Of a stretch of 64,000 nucleotides of DNA, positions 26,890 through 35,861 are shown in pieces (position 1 is the stretch's first letter; each line of letters begins with the position of its first letter). The stretch comes from Oscillospiraceae bacterium. GTDB lineage: Bacteria > Bacillota > Clostridia > Oscillospirales > Oscillospiraceae. The notes under the pieces are model-generated. The model did no database searches. It worked only from the letters and a program-made list of their open reading frames with translations, and had not been told where the DNA came from. A program made the position numbers and the translations under genes. The DNA lies in the NCBI GenBank assembly GCA_916988195.3, contig CAKASQ030000005.1, positions 1 to 64,000 on the forward strand. The letters run 5' to 3'.

Positions 26890-29646
26890 TTATCCGGTTT
26901 CTCCATCATGGGAAACCTCGCTGGGCTTTGTCGTGAGAAGTCTGTATAGCTCGGTGGTCTTGGGAAACTCGTCCTTGAAGGGCAGGATCACATTTTGGAA
27001 GAACAGAAGGCCGCTGCCGGGGTCCGCGTTGGTCACATAGGCAAGCTGCTCGGCAGAGATGTTCAGCCGCTCCGTCATCAGCTTGCGGTCGCCTGCGGAG
27101 AGGTTCAGCAAATAGATAAAATCGCTGTTTTCCAGAATGTTTTCGATCTCCGGCGAGGAAAGCAGGTCCTTCGGGTTCTGCGTTGCCCCGGTCGGGACGC
27201 CGCCCCATTTTCTGAAACGCTTCCAAATCTCGGCGCTGTATGCCGCCGTCTGTTCCTCCTTCAAGAGCAAATGGAACTCGTCCACGAAATACCAGGTGGC
27301 CCGCCCAATGGAGCGGTTCACCGTGACGGTGTTCCACACCGCGTCCTGGACAATGAGCATCCCCGGCTTTTTCAGGTTCTTGCCAAGGCCCTTGATGTCG
27401 AAGCAGACAAGGCGGTTGCGGATATCCACGGTGGTACGGTGGTTGAAGAAGTTGAGAGAGCCGTTCACATACAGGTCAAGCGCCTGGGCCACACGGTCCG
27501 CCTCCGGGATATGCTGGGCGGTGAGGGCTGCCATGAGGTCGGAGAGGATCGGCATATTCTCCGGCCGGGGGTCCGCGAAGTACGGCTGATAGATCTTCTG
27601 CACGGCACGGTCAATGACGGTTTTCTCGATGGCCTCCAATCCTGTCTTGCTGCCCATGATGAGCTCACAGAAGGACAGCACGAAATCGCTTTTCAGCGCC
27701 AGCGGGTTTTCTTCCTCGCTGTAATTGAGGTTGATATCCAGGGGATTCACATAGTCGCGGCTGCTCGGCGAAAGCCGGATCACCTGGCCGCCCAGCCGGT
27801 TCACCAGCGGGGAATATTCATCCTCCGGGTCGCAGATGATGACATTATCCTTCGTGGTCAGCATGACATAGGTGATCTCCCGCTTGCAGCTCATGGATTT
27901 GCCGCTGCCCGGCGTGCCGAACACAAGGCCGTTGGGACAACGGGACTGCTTGCGGTCCAGCAGGATCATGTTGCCGGACAGGGCGTTGAGCCCGTAATAC
28001 ATGGCGTCCCCGCCCATAAAGAGCTCCTGGGTCACAAAGGGCACGAACACCGCCAGCGCCGAAGTGGTGAGGCTCCGTTCAATCTTAATGCGGTTGAGGC
28101 CCAGCGGCAGCGAGGACATCAGCCCGTCCTCCTGTTGGAAGTCCAGCCGGGTCAGGATGCAGTTGTGGGTCTGGGCGACGCTGGCCGACTGGGAAACGGC
28201 GATCTCCAGCTTTTGCTTCGTGGGCGCCAGATGCAGCATGAGGAAGGTCATATTGAACATTCGCTCGTTGCGGCTCTGTAAATCCTGCAAGAGATTTTTC
28301 GCCGCGCCGCCGTAGGTGGAGAGGTCGGACGGAAGGATATCCAGATCGTAGCCGCTGCGTGCGGCCTTCTTCTGCTCCTGGATCTTCATGGCGTCCAGAT
28401 CGGTGATCTTGCGCTTGACCATCTTGATGGCCTCGTTCTGGTTGATGCCGCGGACGTGCATGGTGACGAGAAGGTTTCCCTCCACATCCATGAAATCCGT
28501 GAGGATACGGTCCTGGATCTCCGGGGCCAATATCTGCAAGAAGGATACCGCGCCGTACATTTCGCCCATGCGGAAGCGCCGCGTCTCCCCAAACTCGAAG
28601 GAAGAAGGCGCGATAAAATCCTTCACGGACAGGCCGGAGGGCGCCAGCCAGTCCCATTCAAAGGCAAAGGGCTCCCCTCTGGGGTGGAGGAGGCCGTGCA
28701 GCAGCGCCAGCCGCTCCTTGCCGTCCAGCACCTTTGCCGCCGCACCCATGACCTTGAAGCGGTTCAGGGTGTCCGCCTCGATGCGGGAAAACCTTGCCCG
28801 CGCCGCCTGGATGCTCTCCGCCTCGATGCTCAGCGTGACATACTTGCTTTTCACATAGCCGTTGCTGCCGCGCTCATACTGTGTTTGCAGGATGCCGGAG
28901 GCCTCGGCGCGGATCCCGTCCAGGTCGTCCCCCTGGGCCGCCATGCGGAACAGGTCCCCGCCGCCGGCCTTGTGGCTGCTGCTCAGGGTCATTTGCACGC
29001 CGATGGAGGGATCATAGCCGTTATAGAAATCGCAGAGGCGTTCAAAGATATCCCGCTGATCGTCTGGCCCTGCCAGACGGTAGCTGACGTCGGCGTAGGC
29101 GATGGTTTTGGAAAAATGCCGGTCGTCCAGACGGCACAGGCCGTCCGGGTGCATATTGCGGAAGGGGAGGCTTGCCTGTACGGTGTGGTTCTTGCCGTCC
29201 CCCTTGGCCTGCCGGATGACGGCCTCGATCTGCTTTCGCTCCTGCCGGGTGAGTCTGCGTCGGCCCTTGCCTCTTTTCCCAGCGCCGGAGGCGATCCGCC
29301 CCACCGTCCGCTCCAGCTCCGCCTGCTTTTCCAAAGCGGAATAGGCGTTATTTGTCTGATAGACACGCTTTTTCGGACGGATGAATTTGCACTGGATCAG
29401 ATTGCCCAGCAGTGCCTCCGGGGTCTGCCCGTTCTTCTCATACAGGGCGAACAGGAAAAAGGGCAGCATCACAAGGATCATGCACAGCGCCGCCGGCGTC
29501 GTGCCCATGCTGCCCTTGCTCAAAAAGAAAAGCGGCACTCCAACAAGCGCCGCCGATCCGAAACACACAAGCTGCCGCTTCGTCAGGCCGAACAGCATCT
29601 TGCTCTTGATTTTTGTCAGGTCCTTCGGGACCGTTACGTATGCCAA
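26890..29646 (-). CDS. virB4: PrgI-like membrane domain fused to VirB4-type conjugation ATPase
   Basis: A 918-residue protein. Residues 1-100 look like a PrgI subunit with two transmembrane helices (YVTVPKDLTKIKSKMLFGLT, FFLSKG, LVMLPFFLFALYEKNG). Residues about 130-918 are a VirB4/CD1110-type ATPase with Walker A GTPGSGKS near 575 and Walker B VDEFHLLL near 785. It powers substrate export and pilus-like assembly. TTG at 29646 has AAAGGATG upstream and yields the conserved start. Longer forms overlap the methylase gene and lack a site. PrgI is often a separate gene in related elements. Confidence 0.9.
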   Translation of the reverse strand: MAYVTVPKDLTKIKSKMLFGLTKRQLVCFGSAALVGVPLFFLSKGSMGTTPAALCMILVMLPFFLFALYEKNGQTPEALLGNLIQCKFIRPKKRVYQTNNAYSALEKQAELERTVGRIASGAGKRGKGRRRLTRQERKQIEAVIRQAKGDGKNHTVQASLPFRNMHPDGLCRLDDRHFSKTIAYADVSYRLAGPDDQRDIFERLCDFYNGYDPSIGVQMTLSSSHKAGGGDLFRMAAQGDDLDGIRAEASGILQTQYERGSNGYVKSKYVTLSIEAESIQAARARFSRIEADTLNRFKVMGAAAKVLDGKERLALLHGLLHPRGEPFAFEWDWLAPSGLSVKDFIAPSSFEFGETRRFRMGEMYGAVSFLQILAPEIQDRILTDFMDVEGNLLVTMHVRGINQNEAIKMVKRKITDLDAMKIQEQKKAARSGYDLDILPSDLSTYGGAAKNLLQDLQSRNERMFNMTFLMLHLAPTKQKLEIAVSQSASVAQTHNCILTRLDFQQEDGLMSSLPLGLNRIKIERSLTTSALAVFVPFVTQELFMGGDAMYYGLNALSGNMILLDRKQSRCPNGLVFGTPGSGKSMSCKREITYVMLTTKDNVIICDPEDEYSPLVNRLGGQVIRLSPSSRDYVNPLDINLNYSEEENPLALKSDFVLSFCELIMGSKTGLEAIEKTVIDRAVQKIYQPYFADPRPENMPILSDLMAALTAQHIPEADRVAQALDLYVNGSLNFFNHRTTVDIRNRLVCFDIKGLGKNLKKPGMLIVQDAVWNTVTVNRSIGRATWYFVDEFHLLLKEEQTAAYSAEIWKRFRKWGGVPTGATQNPKDLLSSPEIENILENSDFIYLLNLSAGDRKLMTERLNISAEQLAYVTNADPGSGLLFFQNVILPFKDEFPKTTELYRLLTTKPSEVSHDGETG

Positions 29647-29650
29647 TGGT

Positions 29651-30205
29651 TCACATCCTTTCCACAAGCCGGATATCGCTTGCAACTTCATTTCCCCACA
29701 CATCCCAGCCGGGCGGTGAGGCTCTTGCGAACAGCTCAATACGGGGCACATCCCCCATGAGGGCTTCAATCCGTCGCCGCGCCTCCTCCGGCTTCTGGCT
29801 GTGCCGCTCCACGTGGGAGAGGATGACCTGCTTCACATCCCGCGCCGCCCGCTTCGGGCGTCCGCGGGTCGCCAGCAGGCAGATCTCCGCGTTGGCCCGC
29901 GTCCAGTAGCCCATGCCGGTGAACAGGCCGTCCGACTTCCGGTTCTGCTTGATCCAGACGAAGGCCACGGTCTTGAAGGTGAAGCCCCAGGCGTCCATGA
30001 CGCCCCAGGCCTCCCGCAGCATGGGGAAGGTGATCCAGAGGAACAGGGCGCAGTCCTTGTCCGCCAGCTCCCCCACCGGCAGGGCCTTGATGGCCGCTAT
30101 GTCCATGGTGGGGTAATGGCTCTCGGCGCTGCGCCCCGCGCCCTTCTTGCTCCAGACCTTATAGGCCCAGGGCGGATCCGCGTAGATGACCTTGTATTTT
30201 TTCAT
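29651..30205 (-). CDS. MT-A70-family DNA N6-adenine methyltransferase
   Basis: A 184-residue methylase with DPPW at residues 10-13, the SAM/adenine catalytic motif, and MT-A70 features WITFPML, GFTFKTVAFVWIKQN and ATRGRPKR. It probably modifies ICE DNA, perhaps to escape restriction. GGGAGGCGGCC precedes ATG. It ends 4 bp before the VirB4 start, 12 bp after the TrbL-like gene. Confidence 0.88.
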   Translation of the reverse strand: MKKYKVIYADPPWAYKVWSKKGAGRSAESHYPTMDIAAIKALPVGELADKDCALFLWITFPMLREAWGVMDAWGFTFKTVAFVWIKQNRKSDGLFTGMGYWTRANAEICLLATRGRPKRAARDVKQVILSHVERHSQKPEEARRRIEALMGDVPRIELFARASPPGWDVWGNEVASDIRLVERM

Positions 30206-30217
30206 GGCCGCCTCCCG

Positions 30218-31081
30218 TCAATGCGCCCCGAACAGGCTCTTTGCGAGGCTGCCGGTGCGGAACAGCGTGTAGCACAGCAGCACCGTATAGCCCAGACACT
30301 CCCAGATGGCTACGGTGATATCGTCCCCCACGGCGATATTCTGCACCAGCACCGCGTAGATGCCGACGCAGACCATGATAAGAAACGCCTGAAAGCCCAG
30401 GGCCAGCAGGGACTTCAAATAGTTCTGCCCCGTCTGGCCCCACTCACGGTTGGCCATCGTGGCAAAGGGGATCGGCCCCACGGATACGGTCAAATACACC
30501 TCGATCATTCTTCCGTAGATCACAAGGAAGATGGCGATGGTGAGGATATGGGAGCAGAGGCCCACAAAAATGCTCTGAAACCACAGGCCCAGCAAAGAAC
30601 CGATGCTCCAGTCCGCCAGGGTCGTTTCCAAATTGCCGACCACGCCGGAAATGTCGATCCCCGCGTCAGAGATGATGACGCCGGCGCTCTGATTGACCAC
30701 GCTCTGCGCCATATCGAATACCGCCATGACGATGTTCCAAGTGTTAGTGACGATGAGCACCGCGCAGAAGGTCTTGAAGATCCACTTCCAGAAAAGCCAG
30801 GTGTCAAAATCGTGGAGATTATTCTTTTCCACGATGAGCTGGATCAGCTCATAGCACATGACGAAGGTGAGGATGATGCCGGCGATGGGGACGATGACCG
30901 TTTCAGAGAGGCCGCGGATCATGTTGAAGATGCCGCCGTTCCAGCCGGCCGGCGTCATGCCCACCTCGCCGGCGATCTCGCCCACCTTCGTATTCACGGT
31001 GTCAAAGGTCCCGGAGAGGTTGGAGATGATGCCGTCGATCAGCAGCTCCTTGAACCACTCCTGGATCATTTCAATTATCAC
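30218..31081 (-). CDS. TrbL/VirB6-like conjugal transfer membrane protein
   Basis: A 287-residue polytopic membrane protein with about six helices (IVPIAGIILTFVMCYELIQLI, FLVIYGRMIEVYLTVSVGPI, LLALGFQAFLIMVCVGIYAVL). It probably forms the inner-membrane channel with VirB4. GTG at 31081 follows AAAGGAGG by 11 bases; ATG four codons later is possible. It sits between the Maff2 and MT-A70 genes. Confidence 0.85.
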   Translation of the reverse strand: MIIEMIQEWFKELLIDGIISNLSGTFDTVNTKVGEIAGEVGMTPAGWNGGIFNMIRGLSETVIVPIAGIILTFVMCYELIQLIVEKNNLHDFDTWLFWKWIFKTFCAVLIVTNTWNIVMAVFDMAQSVVNQSAGVIISDAGIDISGVVGNLETTLADWSIGSLLGLWFQSIFVGLCSHILTIAIFLVIYGRMIEVYLTVSVGPIPFATMANREWGQTGQNYLKSLLALGFQAFLIMVCVGIYAVLVQNIAVGDDITVAIWECLGYTVLLCYTLFRTGSLAKSLFGAH

Positions 31082-31154
31082 GGGTGGTCACACCTCCTTT
31101 CGGGGGCTCCCGCCGTGAAACGGGAGCCTCCGGGTGGGATGGTCCTGCCGCCGC

Positions 31155-31370
31155 TCAGCCAAGCAGGCCGGACAGCAGAGGGATCAGGGTCACGCCGATC
31201 AGGGCGACGCCGCCGCCCGCGACAAGCTGCTTGACGCCCTGGCTTTTGGCCGCGGGGTTGTCCTGGCCGTAGCCTTCCAGAAGGTTGATGCCGCCCCACA
31301 CGCAAAGGCCGCCGCCCAGGGCGATGACCAGGGTCTGCAATACGTCGATGGCACTGTTGAAGAAATCCAT
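31155..31370 (-). CDS. Maff2-family small membrane protein
   Basis: A 71-residue protein with two hydrophobic helices (VLQTLVIALGGGLCVWGGINLL and LVAGGGVALIGVTLIPLLSGLL), typical of the Maff2 family that precedes TrbL-like genes in ICEs. It may be a VirB2/VirB3-like subunit. Its start lies a few bases past the virD4 stop. Confidence 0.85.
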   Translation of the reverse strand: MDFFNSAIDVLQTLVIALGGGLCVWGGINLLEGYGQDNPAAKSQGVKQLVAGGGVALIGVTLIPLLSGLLG

Positions 31371-31373
31371 AAA

Positions 31374-33239
31374 TCATGTTTCCTTTCGTTTTGTAGAATT
31401 GTTGTCGGGTTCCAGTTCTTTTGCGCTCAATTCGTACATATCGAAAGGCTCGTCCGGCTTCACGATGGCCGGTCTGCGCTTCATGTACCGTTCTACGTCA
31501 AAGACGTTCTTCTTGTCGGCGTCGGACAGGTATTTGTAGCGGGGGTGCTTTGTCAGGTCGTACTTGTCGCTGAAAAACGGGCGCACGCCCCGAAGCTGCA
31601 AAATACACTTGCCGCCGTCCATGACCGCAATCTCGTCCTGGGTCATCAACTCCTTTCCCAATTTCTGATAGCTGAGGCCGTGAGAGGTCTGCGCGCCGCG
31701 ATTTTCAGACTGGCTCAGGCTGTCGATGGTCTCCTTGCCCAGCAGCTCCGAAATCTCTTTCAGCGTTGACTTCTCCTTGCCTCCCAAAAACAAGGTGACG
31801 TCGCAGTTGCCGACAATGGTATCCGCGGCGTCCTTGTAGATGGTCTTTAATTGCGACTGGCTCTGCAAAATAATAGAAGCCGATATCTCACGGCTTCGGA
31901 TGGTGGCGATCAGCTTATCAAAGTTTGGTATCTGGCCGATATTGGCAAACTCGTCCAAAAGGCACCGCACATGGACAGGCAGCCGCCCGTTATAGAGATC
32001 GTCCGCCTTGTCGCAGAGCAGGTTGAAAAGCTGGCTTTGCAGCATGGCGATGACGAAATTGAAGGTGGTATCGGTATCGCTCATAATGAGGAACAGCGCC
32101 GTTTTCCGGTCGCCCATCGTGTCAAGCTCCAATTCGTCCTCCGTCATAATGTCCCGCAGCTCCTTGATATCGAAGGGAGACAGGCGGGCGCCGCAGCTCA
32201 CCAAAATACTTTTGAGAGTTTTGCCGGCCGCCATTTTGAACTTGACATATTGCTTGACGGCGAAGTGCTCCGGCTGTGCCTGCGCCAGCTCGTCAAAGAG
32301 GATATCCACGGGGCTTTTATAGGTCTCGTCGTCCTCTCTGGCCTCGCAGGCGTTGATAAGCTCCAGCAGGGTGATGAAGTTTTTTTCCTCCGGCTCCGCC
32401 TCATACCAGATATAGCCGATCAGGGCGCAGTATAAAAGGCGCTCGGCCTTGATCCAAAAATCCTCGGAGGATTTTTCACCGTCGCCCTTCGTGTTGGCGA
32501 TGATGACATTGACCAGCTTGAGGATATCCTTCTCCGAGCGCACATAGGCCAGCGGGTTATATTTCATGCTCTTGGAAAAGTTGATGGTGTTCAGGACCTT
32601 GATGCGGTATGGCTCATAGACGACCTTGCCGTGCTTATCCCGCACCGGCTTTCCGTTCTCGTCCCGCTTCGGCCCGCCGTGCGCCAGGAGCTTTCCCGTC
32701 TCCCGAAGGAGCTGCCCTTTGGGATCGGTGACCACATAGGAGCTGTGCATTTGGAGCAGGGACGGCTTGACAAAGAACCTTGTTTTACCGCTGCCGGAGC
32801 CGCCGATGACCAGGATATTTTTATTCCGCGCTGTTTTCGGATTCTTCGGGCGGCTGGTCATGGTGAGGCTTTCCGTCCGGGTCAAAGGGATGTTCCAATC
32901 GGGAACGGGGTCTATGTAGGGCGCGATATCCTCCGGCCGGCCCCATCTCGCGCTGCCGTACTCAACACCACGGCGATATTTCTTCGCGTTTTTTGCTTTC
33001 AGATACACCGCCAGCCGGACAAGCGCCGCCCCGGCCACGCCCAGCAGTAGATCCAGAGGATGCAGGCTGAGCCAGAGGGAGGCAAAGGCCTCGGTGAAGC
33101 CCTGGGCGATACGAAGCAGCTTTTCCGAAGCGTCAAGCCCCGGCGCCAGCCGCACCGCCTGACAGAGCTTGTCAAAGAGCCAGACGAACAGCAGATACGG
33201 AAGGTTCGGCAGCAGGACCTTTTTCAGCTTTCCCGTCAT
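31374..33239 (-). CDS. virD4: VirD4/TraG-type coupling ATPase
   Basis: A 621-residue type IV coupling protein that links the relaxosome to the channel. N-terminal membrane segments lie near residues 10-25 and 60-80. Walker A GGSGSGKT is at 146-153, and Walker B is in CLLDEFANIG. QSQSQLKTIY and the C-terminal TraG region follow. Its start overlaps the pcfB stop by 4 bases. Confidence 0.93.
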   Translation of the reverse strand: MTGKLKKVLLPNLPYLLFVWLFDKLCQAVRLAPGLDASEKLLRIAQGFTEAFASLWLSLHPLDLLLGVAGAALVRLAVYLKAKNAKKYRRGVEYGSARWGRPEDIAPYIDPVPDWNIPLTRTESLTMTSRPKNPKTARNKNILVIGGSGSGKTRFFVKPSLLQMHSSYVVTDPKGQLLRETGKLLAHGGPKRDENGKPVRDKHGKVVYEPYRIKVLNTINFSKSMKYNPLAYVRSEKDILKLVNVIIANTKGDGEKSSEDFWIKAERLLYCALIGYIWYEAEPEEKNFITLLELINACEAREDDETYKSPVDILFDELAQAQPEHFAVKQYVKFKMAAGKTLKSILVSCGARLSPFDIKELRDIMTEDELELDTMGDRKTALFLIMSDTDTTFNFVIAMLQSQLFNLLCDKADDLYNGRLPVHVRCLLDEFANIGQIPNFDKLIATIRSREISASIILQSQSQLKTIYKDAADTIVGNCDVTLFLGGKEKSTLKEISELLGKETIDSLSQSENRGAQTSHGLSYQKLGKELMTQDEIAVMDGGKCILQLRGVRPFFSDKYDLTKHPRYKYLSDADKKNVFDVERYMKRRPAIVKPDEPFDMYELSAKELEPDNNSTKRKET

Positions 33240-33721
33240 CGTTCCAGCCCCCGGTCCCTGTTTTTGACCTTCTCGCCCCGCTCCAGCTCCTGCCGCTTCG
33301 CCTGCTCCTTGGCCTTGGTCAGCCGCCTGCGGATGGATGGCTTTTTCTCCTTCGCCAGATTCTTTGCGGAGAACTCGCGGAAGGCCGCCGTCACCGCGTC
33401 GGCGTCCCTGCCCTTAAAGAACACCAGGTACCGGGGGATCTCCCCGGTGGTATCTTTTTTCAGAGCAAAGTCAATGCCGTACTTTTTTGCCGTAGCGGAG
33501 AACGCCTTGATATTCTGGTCTGTGATCTCGATATTGGACACGCCGGCCCCATGCTTCATAAGCTGCCGGATGGTCTGCTTTCCGTGATGGAGCTGGGGAT
33601 TCGTCTTGTGCTTTTCCATATCCGCCAGCACCTTCTTCATGGCCTGCTGCAAAAGCTGGGCGGTCATTTTACCGGTCTGCACACAAAGCGCAAGGGTTTT
33701 CTGCGTGATTTCTTCCTGCAA
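33236..33721 (-). CDS. PcfB/DUF3801-type coupling accessory protein
   Basis: A 161-residue cytoplasmic protein of the PcfB type, known in pCF10-like systems to help the coupling protein receive the relaxase. Core motifs are VSNIEITDQNIKAFSATAKKYGIDF and RYLVFFKGRDADAVTAAF. The basic tail contains KKPSIRRRLTKAK. A TTG at 33721 has GGAGG 8 bases upstream and gives the family-like start QEEIT; a GTG at 33730 is too close to that site. It is directly upstream of virD4. Confidence 0.85.
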   Translation of the reverse strand: MQEEITQKTLALCVQTGKMTAQLLQQAMKKVLADMEKHKTNPQLHHGKQTIRQLMKHGAGVSNIEITDQNIKAFSATAKKYGIDFALKKDTTGEIPRYLVFFKGRDADAVTAAFREFSAKNLAKEKKPSIRRRLTKAKEQAKRQELERGEKVKNRDRGLER

Positions 33722-33726
33722 GGCGC

Positions 33727-34608
33727 TCACCTCCGATCTCCGCTGCCGTACAGGTCATGGCTGACAAGGGATGTGTAGTAGCTGTCCATCGTGACCGGCG
33801 CGTTATACAGCGCCGCCAGCAGATATTTCTTGATATTGCGGACATAGGTGGTGTTCTCCCGCATCCGTTCCAGCACATACTCGATGTGGGAGCTGTCGAT
33901 CTTCAAGAACCGGGACTTCACCACCTCGGCGGGGTAGTCGTCCCCGGCGATACGGATCATCTCCCGGTTGGAGCAGACGGTATCCACCATGAGCTCCACC
34001 AGCTCGTCCAGACGGTCCCTATCCAGCTTTTCATCCTGGGTGAGGATATCGTAGTCGATATTCTCCAAAATGATCTCCCGGTAGCTCTCGCGCTCCCGCA
34101 TCCTGTCCTGTCCGATCCTGCTTTTTTCTCTGGGGGTAGGGGGACTTGATGGGATAGGACTTGATCCTTGCGTAATTGATAATTCTTTATTTTGTTCTTT
34201 AGTATTTAATTGGGCGGGGTTCTCCTGAATAGGGGCATCCAACATTGGCTTCACCTGTATTGGATTTTCCCGTATAGGTTTTTCCCGGATAGGCGCGGGC
34301 GTCTGTGCCGGCTCCTTCGGCTGCTCCAGGATGGTGTACTCGATGGAGCCAAGCTGCCCGTTCTCGTTGCGGACGCGCGCCCGAACGAGATAGCCATGTG
34401 CTTCCAACTCCCGGATCCCGCCGCTGATGCTGTCGATGCCGTCCTTGCAGATGCGGGCAAGCCCCTTCATGGTGTAGTCCCAGTCCTCCGGCAGCGACAG
34501 CATGAGGGACAGCAGGCCCTTCGCTTTCAGGGACAGCGACCTGTCCCGCAGGTGGTAGTTGGACATGACCGTGTAATCTTTGGTCTTTTCGATGCGGAAA
34601 ACTGCCAT
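33727..34608 (-). CDS. replication-initiator-like protein with winged helix and DUF6017 region
   Basis: A 293-residue protein and the first gene of the transfer operon. The N-terminal region to about residue 105 looks like a RepA/winged-helix DNA-binding domain (FRIEKTKDYTVMSNYHLRD, KGLLSLMLSLPEDWDYT). A variable Pro/Glu-rich linker with short repeats (PIREKPIRENPIQ) follows, then a DUF6017-like C-terminal domain (VVKSRFLKIDSSHIEYVLERM). It may start ICE plasmid-like replication or regulate the operon. GGAGG lies 9 bases before ATG. Confidence 0.8.
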   Translation of the reverse strand: MAVFRIEKTKDYTVMSNYHLRDRSLSLKAKGLLSLMLSLPEDWDYTMKGLARICKDGIDSISGGIRELEAHGYLVRARVRNENGQLGSIEYTILEQPKEPAQTPAPIREKPIRENPIQVKPMLDAPIQENPAQLNTKEQNKELSITQGSSPIPSSPPTPREKSRIGQDRMRERESYREIILENIDYDILTQDEKLDRDRLDELVELMVDTVCSNREMIRIAGDDYPAEVVKSRFLKIDSSHIEYVLERMRENTTYVRNIKKYLLAALYNAPVTMDSYYTSLVSHDLYGSGDRR

Positions 34609-34947
34609 ATCCGGCGCCTCCTTTCTCTGGTTTTGAAAAGTGTTGATTTTGGCGCAAAAAGCCCCTGTCCTGCCTCCCGGACGCTTCCCATGGGAAAACA
34701 CCCACGCCGCCCTTCAAGCGGCGCTCTGAGAGGAAAAAACAGAGGTTTTCGCACCCTAATTGATACATTTTTCGGGTGGGTATAGGCACGGATATGAAAA
34801 AACGCCATAGGGCGGCTGCCTATGGCGTGGGGACAGGAAAAGGGCGCTGATTTTCACATCAGCGCCCTTCGTGCCTGTCAGTATGAGATTTTTTGACTTC
34901 GTACCGTGTTCCCTGCCTTTGAAAACATTGATTTTACTGACTTTTTC
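34609..34947. other. ICE right-end non-coding region with nested hairpins
   Basis: This should hold the promoter of the transfer operon. Three inverted repeats are clear: GCCGC/GCGGC near 34710-34730, CGCCATAGG/CCTATGGCG at 34807-34831, and a nested structure near 34830-34880 in which GGGCGCTGAT pairs with ATCAGCGCCC inside ACAGG/CCTGT. The hairpins may end transcription entering the element or form part of a replication origin. No gene is supported. Confidence 0.5.
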
Positions 34948-34991
34948 ATGTTTTCTTATTAGGAGGCGGGGAAAGCCGCCCTTCTTTTTTT
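34948..34991. repeat. candidate ICE right junction (inverted repeat plus second terminator arm)
   Basis: ATGTTTTCTTAT (34948-34959) is the exact inverse of 4450-4461. GCCGCCCTTC followed by seven T (34975-34991) can pair with the arm left at 4419-4434, so the element seems to split the lipid-kinase terminator. Confidence 0.6.
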
Positions 34992-35000
34992 GTTTTGCCG

Positions 35001-35724
35001 TCCGTGGCGGCAAGCGCCAATTTAGTCTGGCAGAGACCTGCCAACCGGTTCATTTTTCGACCCCACGCTTCTTAGCTGCGCAAAGAAGCGCGGTGTCGAG
35101 CCACCGCGAAGAAATTGCCCAGAGGAAACCCTTTCAAGGGTTTCCTCTGGACTCCTTCCGAAACAGAGGGGCAGCGGCCCCTCTGGCACCCCGGGCTGCC
35201 CGGTACGGACGGTTATACCGGTTGGGCGTGCCTACGTACTTTTGAACGCTCTGTAGTCGGGGGTACGACAAATTTGTGAGACCCGACTCGGCGCAAAGCA
35301 AATTTCCTCTGGAAATTTCTTTGCGCGGGGACTTCTCCCTCTGCGATGAGGTCACCCGTCCCCCATCGCAGCCCGCCCGCAAGGATTTTTGCAGAGCAAA
35401 AATGCCTTGCGGCGGACAAAGTGTCACAAATTTGCTGCTCGGCAGGAAGATCGTCAGCCATTTTACAAACCAGTAAAGCTGTGCATACCAGAAAGAGAGT
35501 GCTTCCAAAATACGTAGGAGATGCTCGACTTGTCTGGCACTGCAAATCCGGAACTCCCGGGATCTCAAAAGGGTCGAAACCCTTTTGTATTTACGCGCAA
35601 GCGTAAAAAGCAACTTCTTCCCGACGGCTCGACACGGCGCTTCTTTGCGCAGCTAAGAAGCGTGGGGTCGAATTACCGGGCTGGAAGGCCTCTTCCAGTT
35701 GAACTTTGGCGCCTGCGCCACGGA
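35001..35724. repeat. hairpin array enclosed by an inverted repeat of about 100 bp
   Basis: 35001-35102 and 35626-35724 are inverted copies. The inner 45 bp (35058-35102) differ by one base and the outer parts are more divergent. Between them lie perfect or near-perfect hairpins at 35119-35150 (15-bp arms), 35164-35185, 35291-35326, 35341-35371, 35379-35410, 35566-35587 and 35590-35607. No convincing gene is present. It lies outside the ICE and before the hrcA promoter. Confidence 0.75.
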
Positions 35725-35782
35725 CAGCAGAAAGTAAAAATCCTTTCTTGATTTGTTCACAAATTATTTATAGTAGAAGGTA

Positions 35783-35811
35783 TTGACAAGCGAAGAAAGC
35801 AGTGGTAAACT
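35783..35811 (+). promoter_or_regulatory. sigma-A promoter of the hrcA operon
   Basis: TTGACA (35783-35788), a 17-base spacer and TAAACT (35806-35811) lie directly before the CIRCE element. Confidence 0.85.
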
Positions 35812-35815
35812 GCGT

Positions 35816-35842
35816 TTAGCACTCAGGGATAAGGAGTGCTAA
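35816..35842 (+). promoter_or_regulatory. CIRCE operator (HrcA-binding site)
   Basis: TTAGCACTC, nine bases and GAGTGCTAA form a perfect copy of the CIRCE consensus, 20 bp before hrcA. HrcA bound here represses the heat-shock operon when chaperones are free. Confidence 0.97.
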
Positions 35843-35861
35843 ATCGATGGGAGGAAGAAGC

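Noticed and set aside
34756-35013. 85-residue minus-strand frame at the ICE right end
   Set aside because: It crosses two hairpins and the candidate ICE junction, and lacks a ribosome site.
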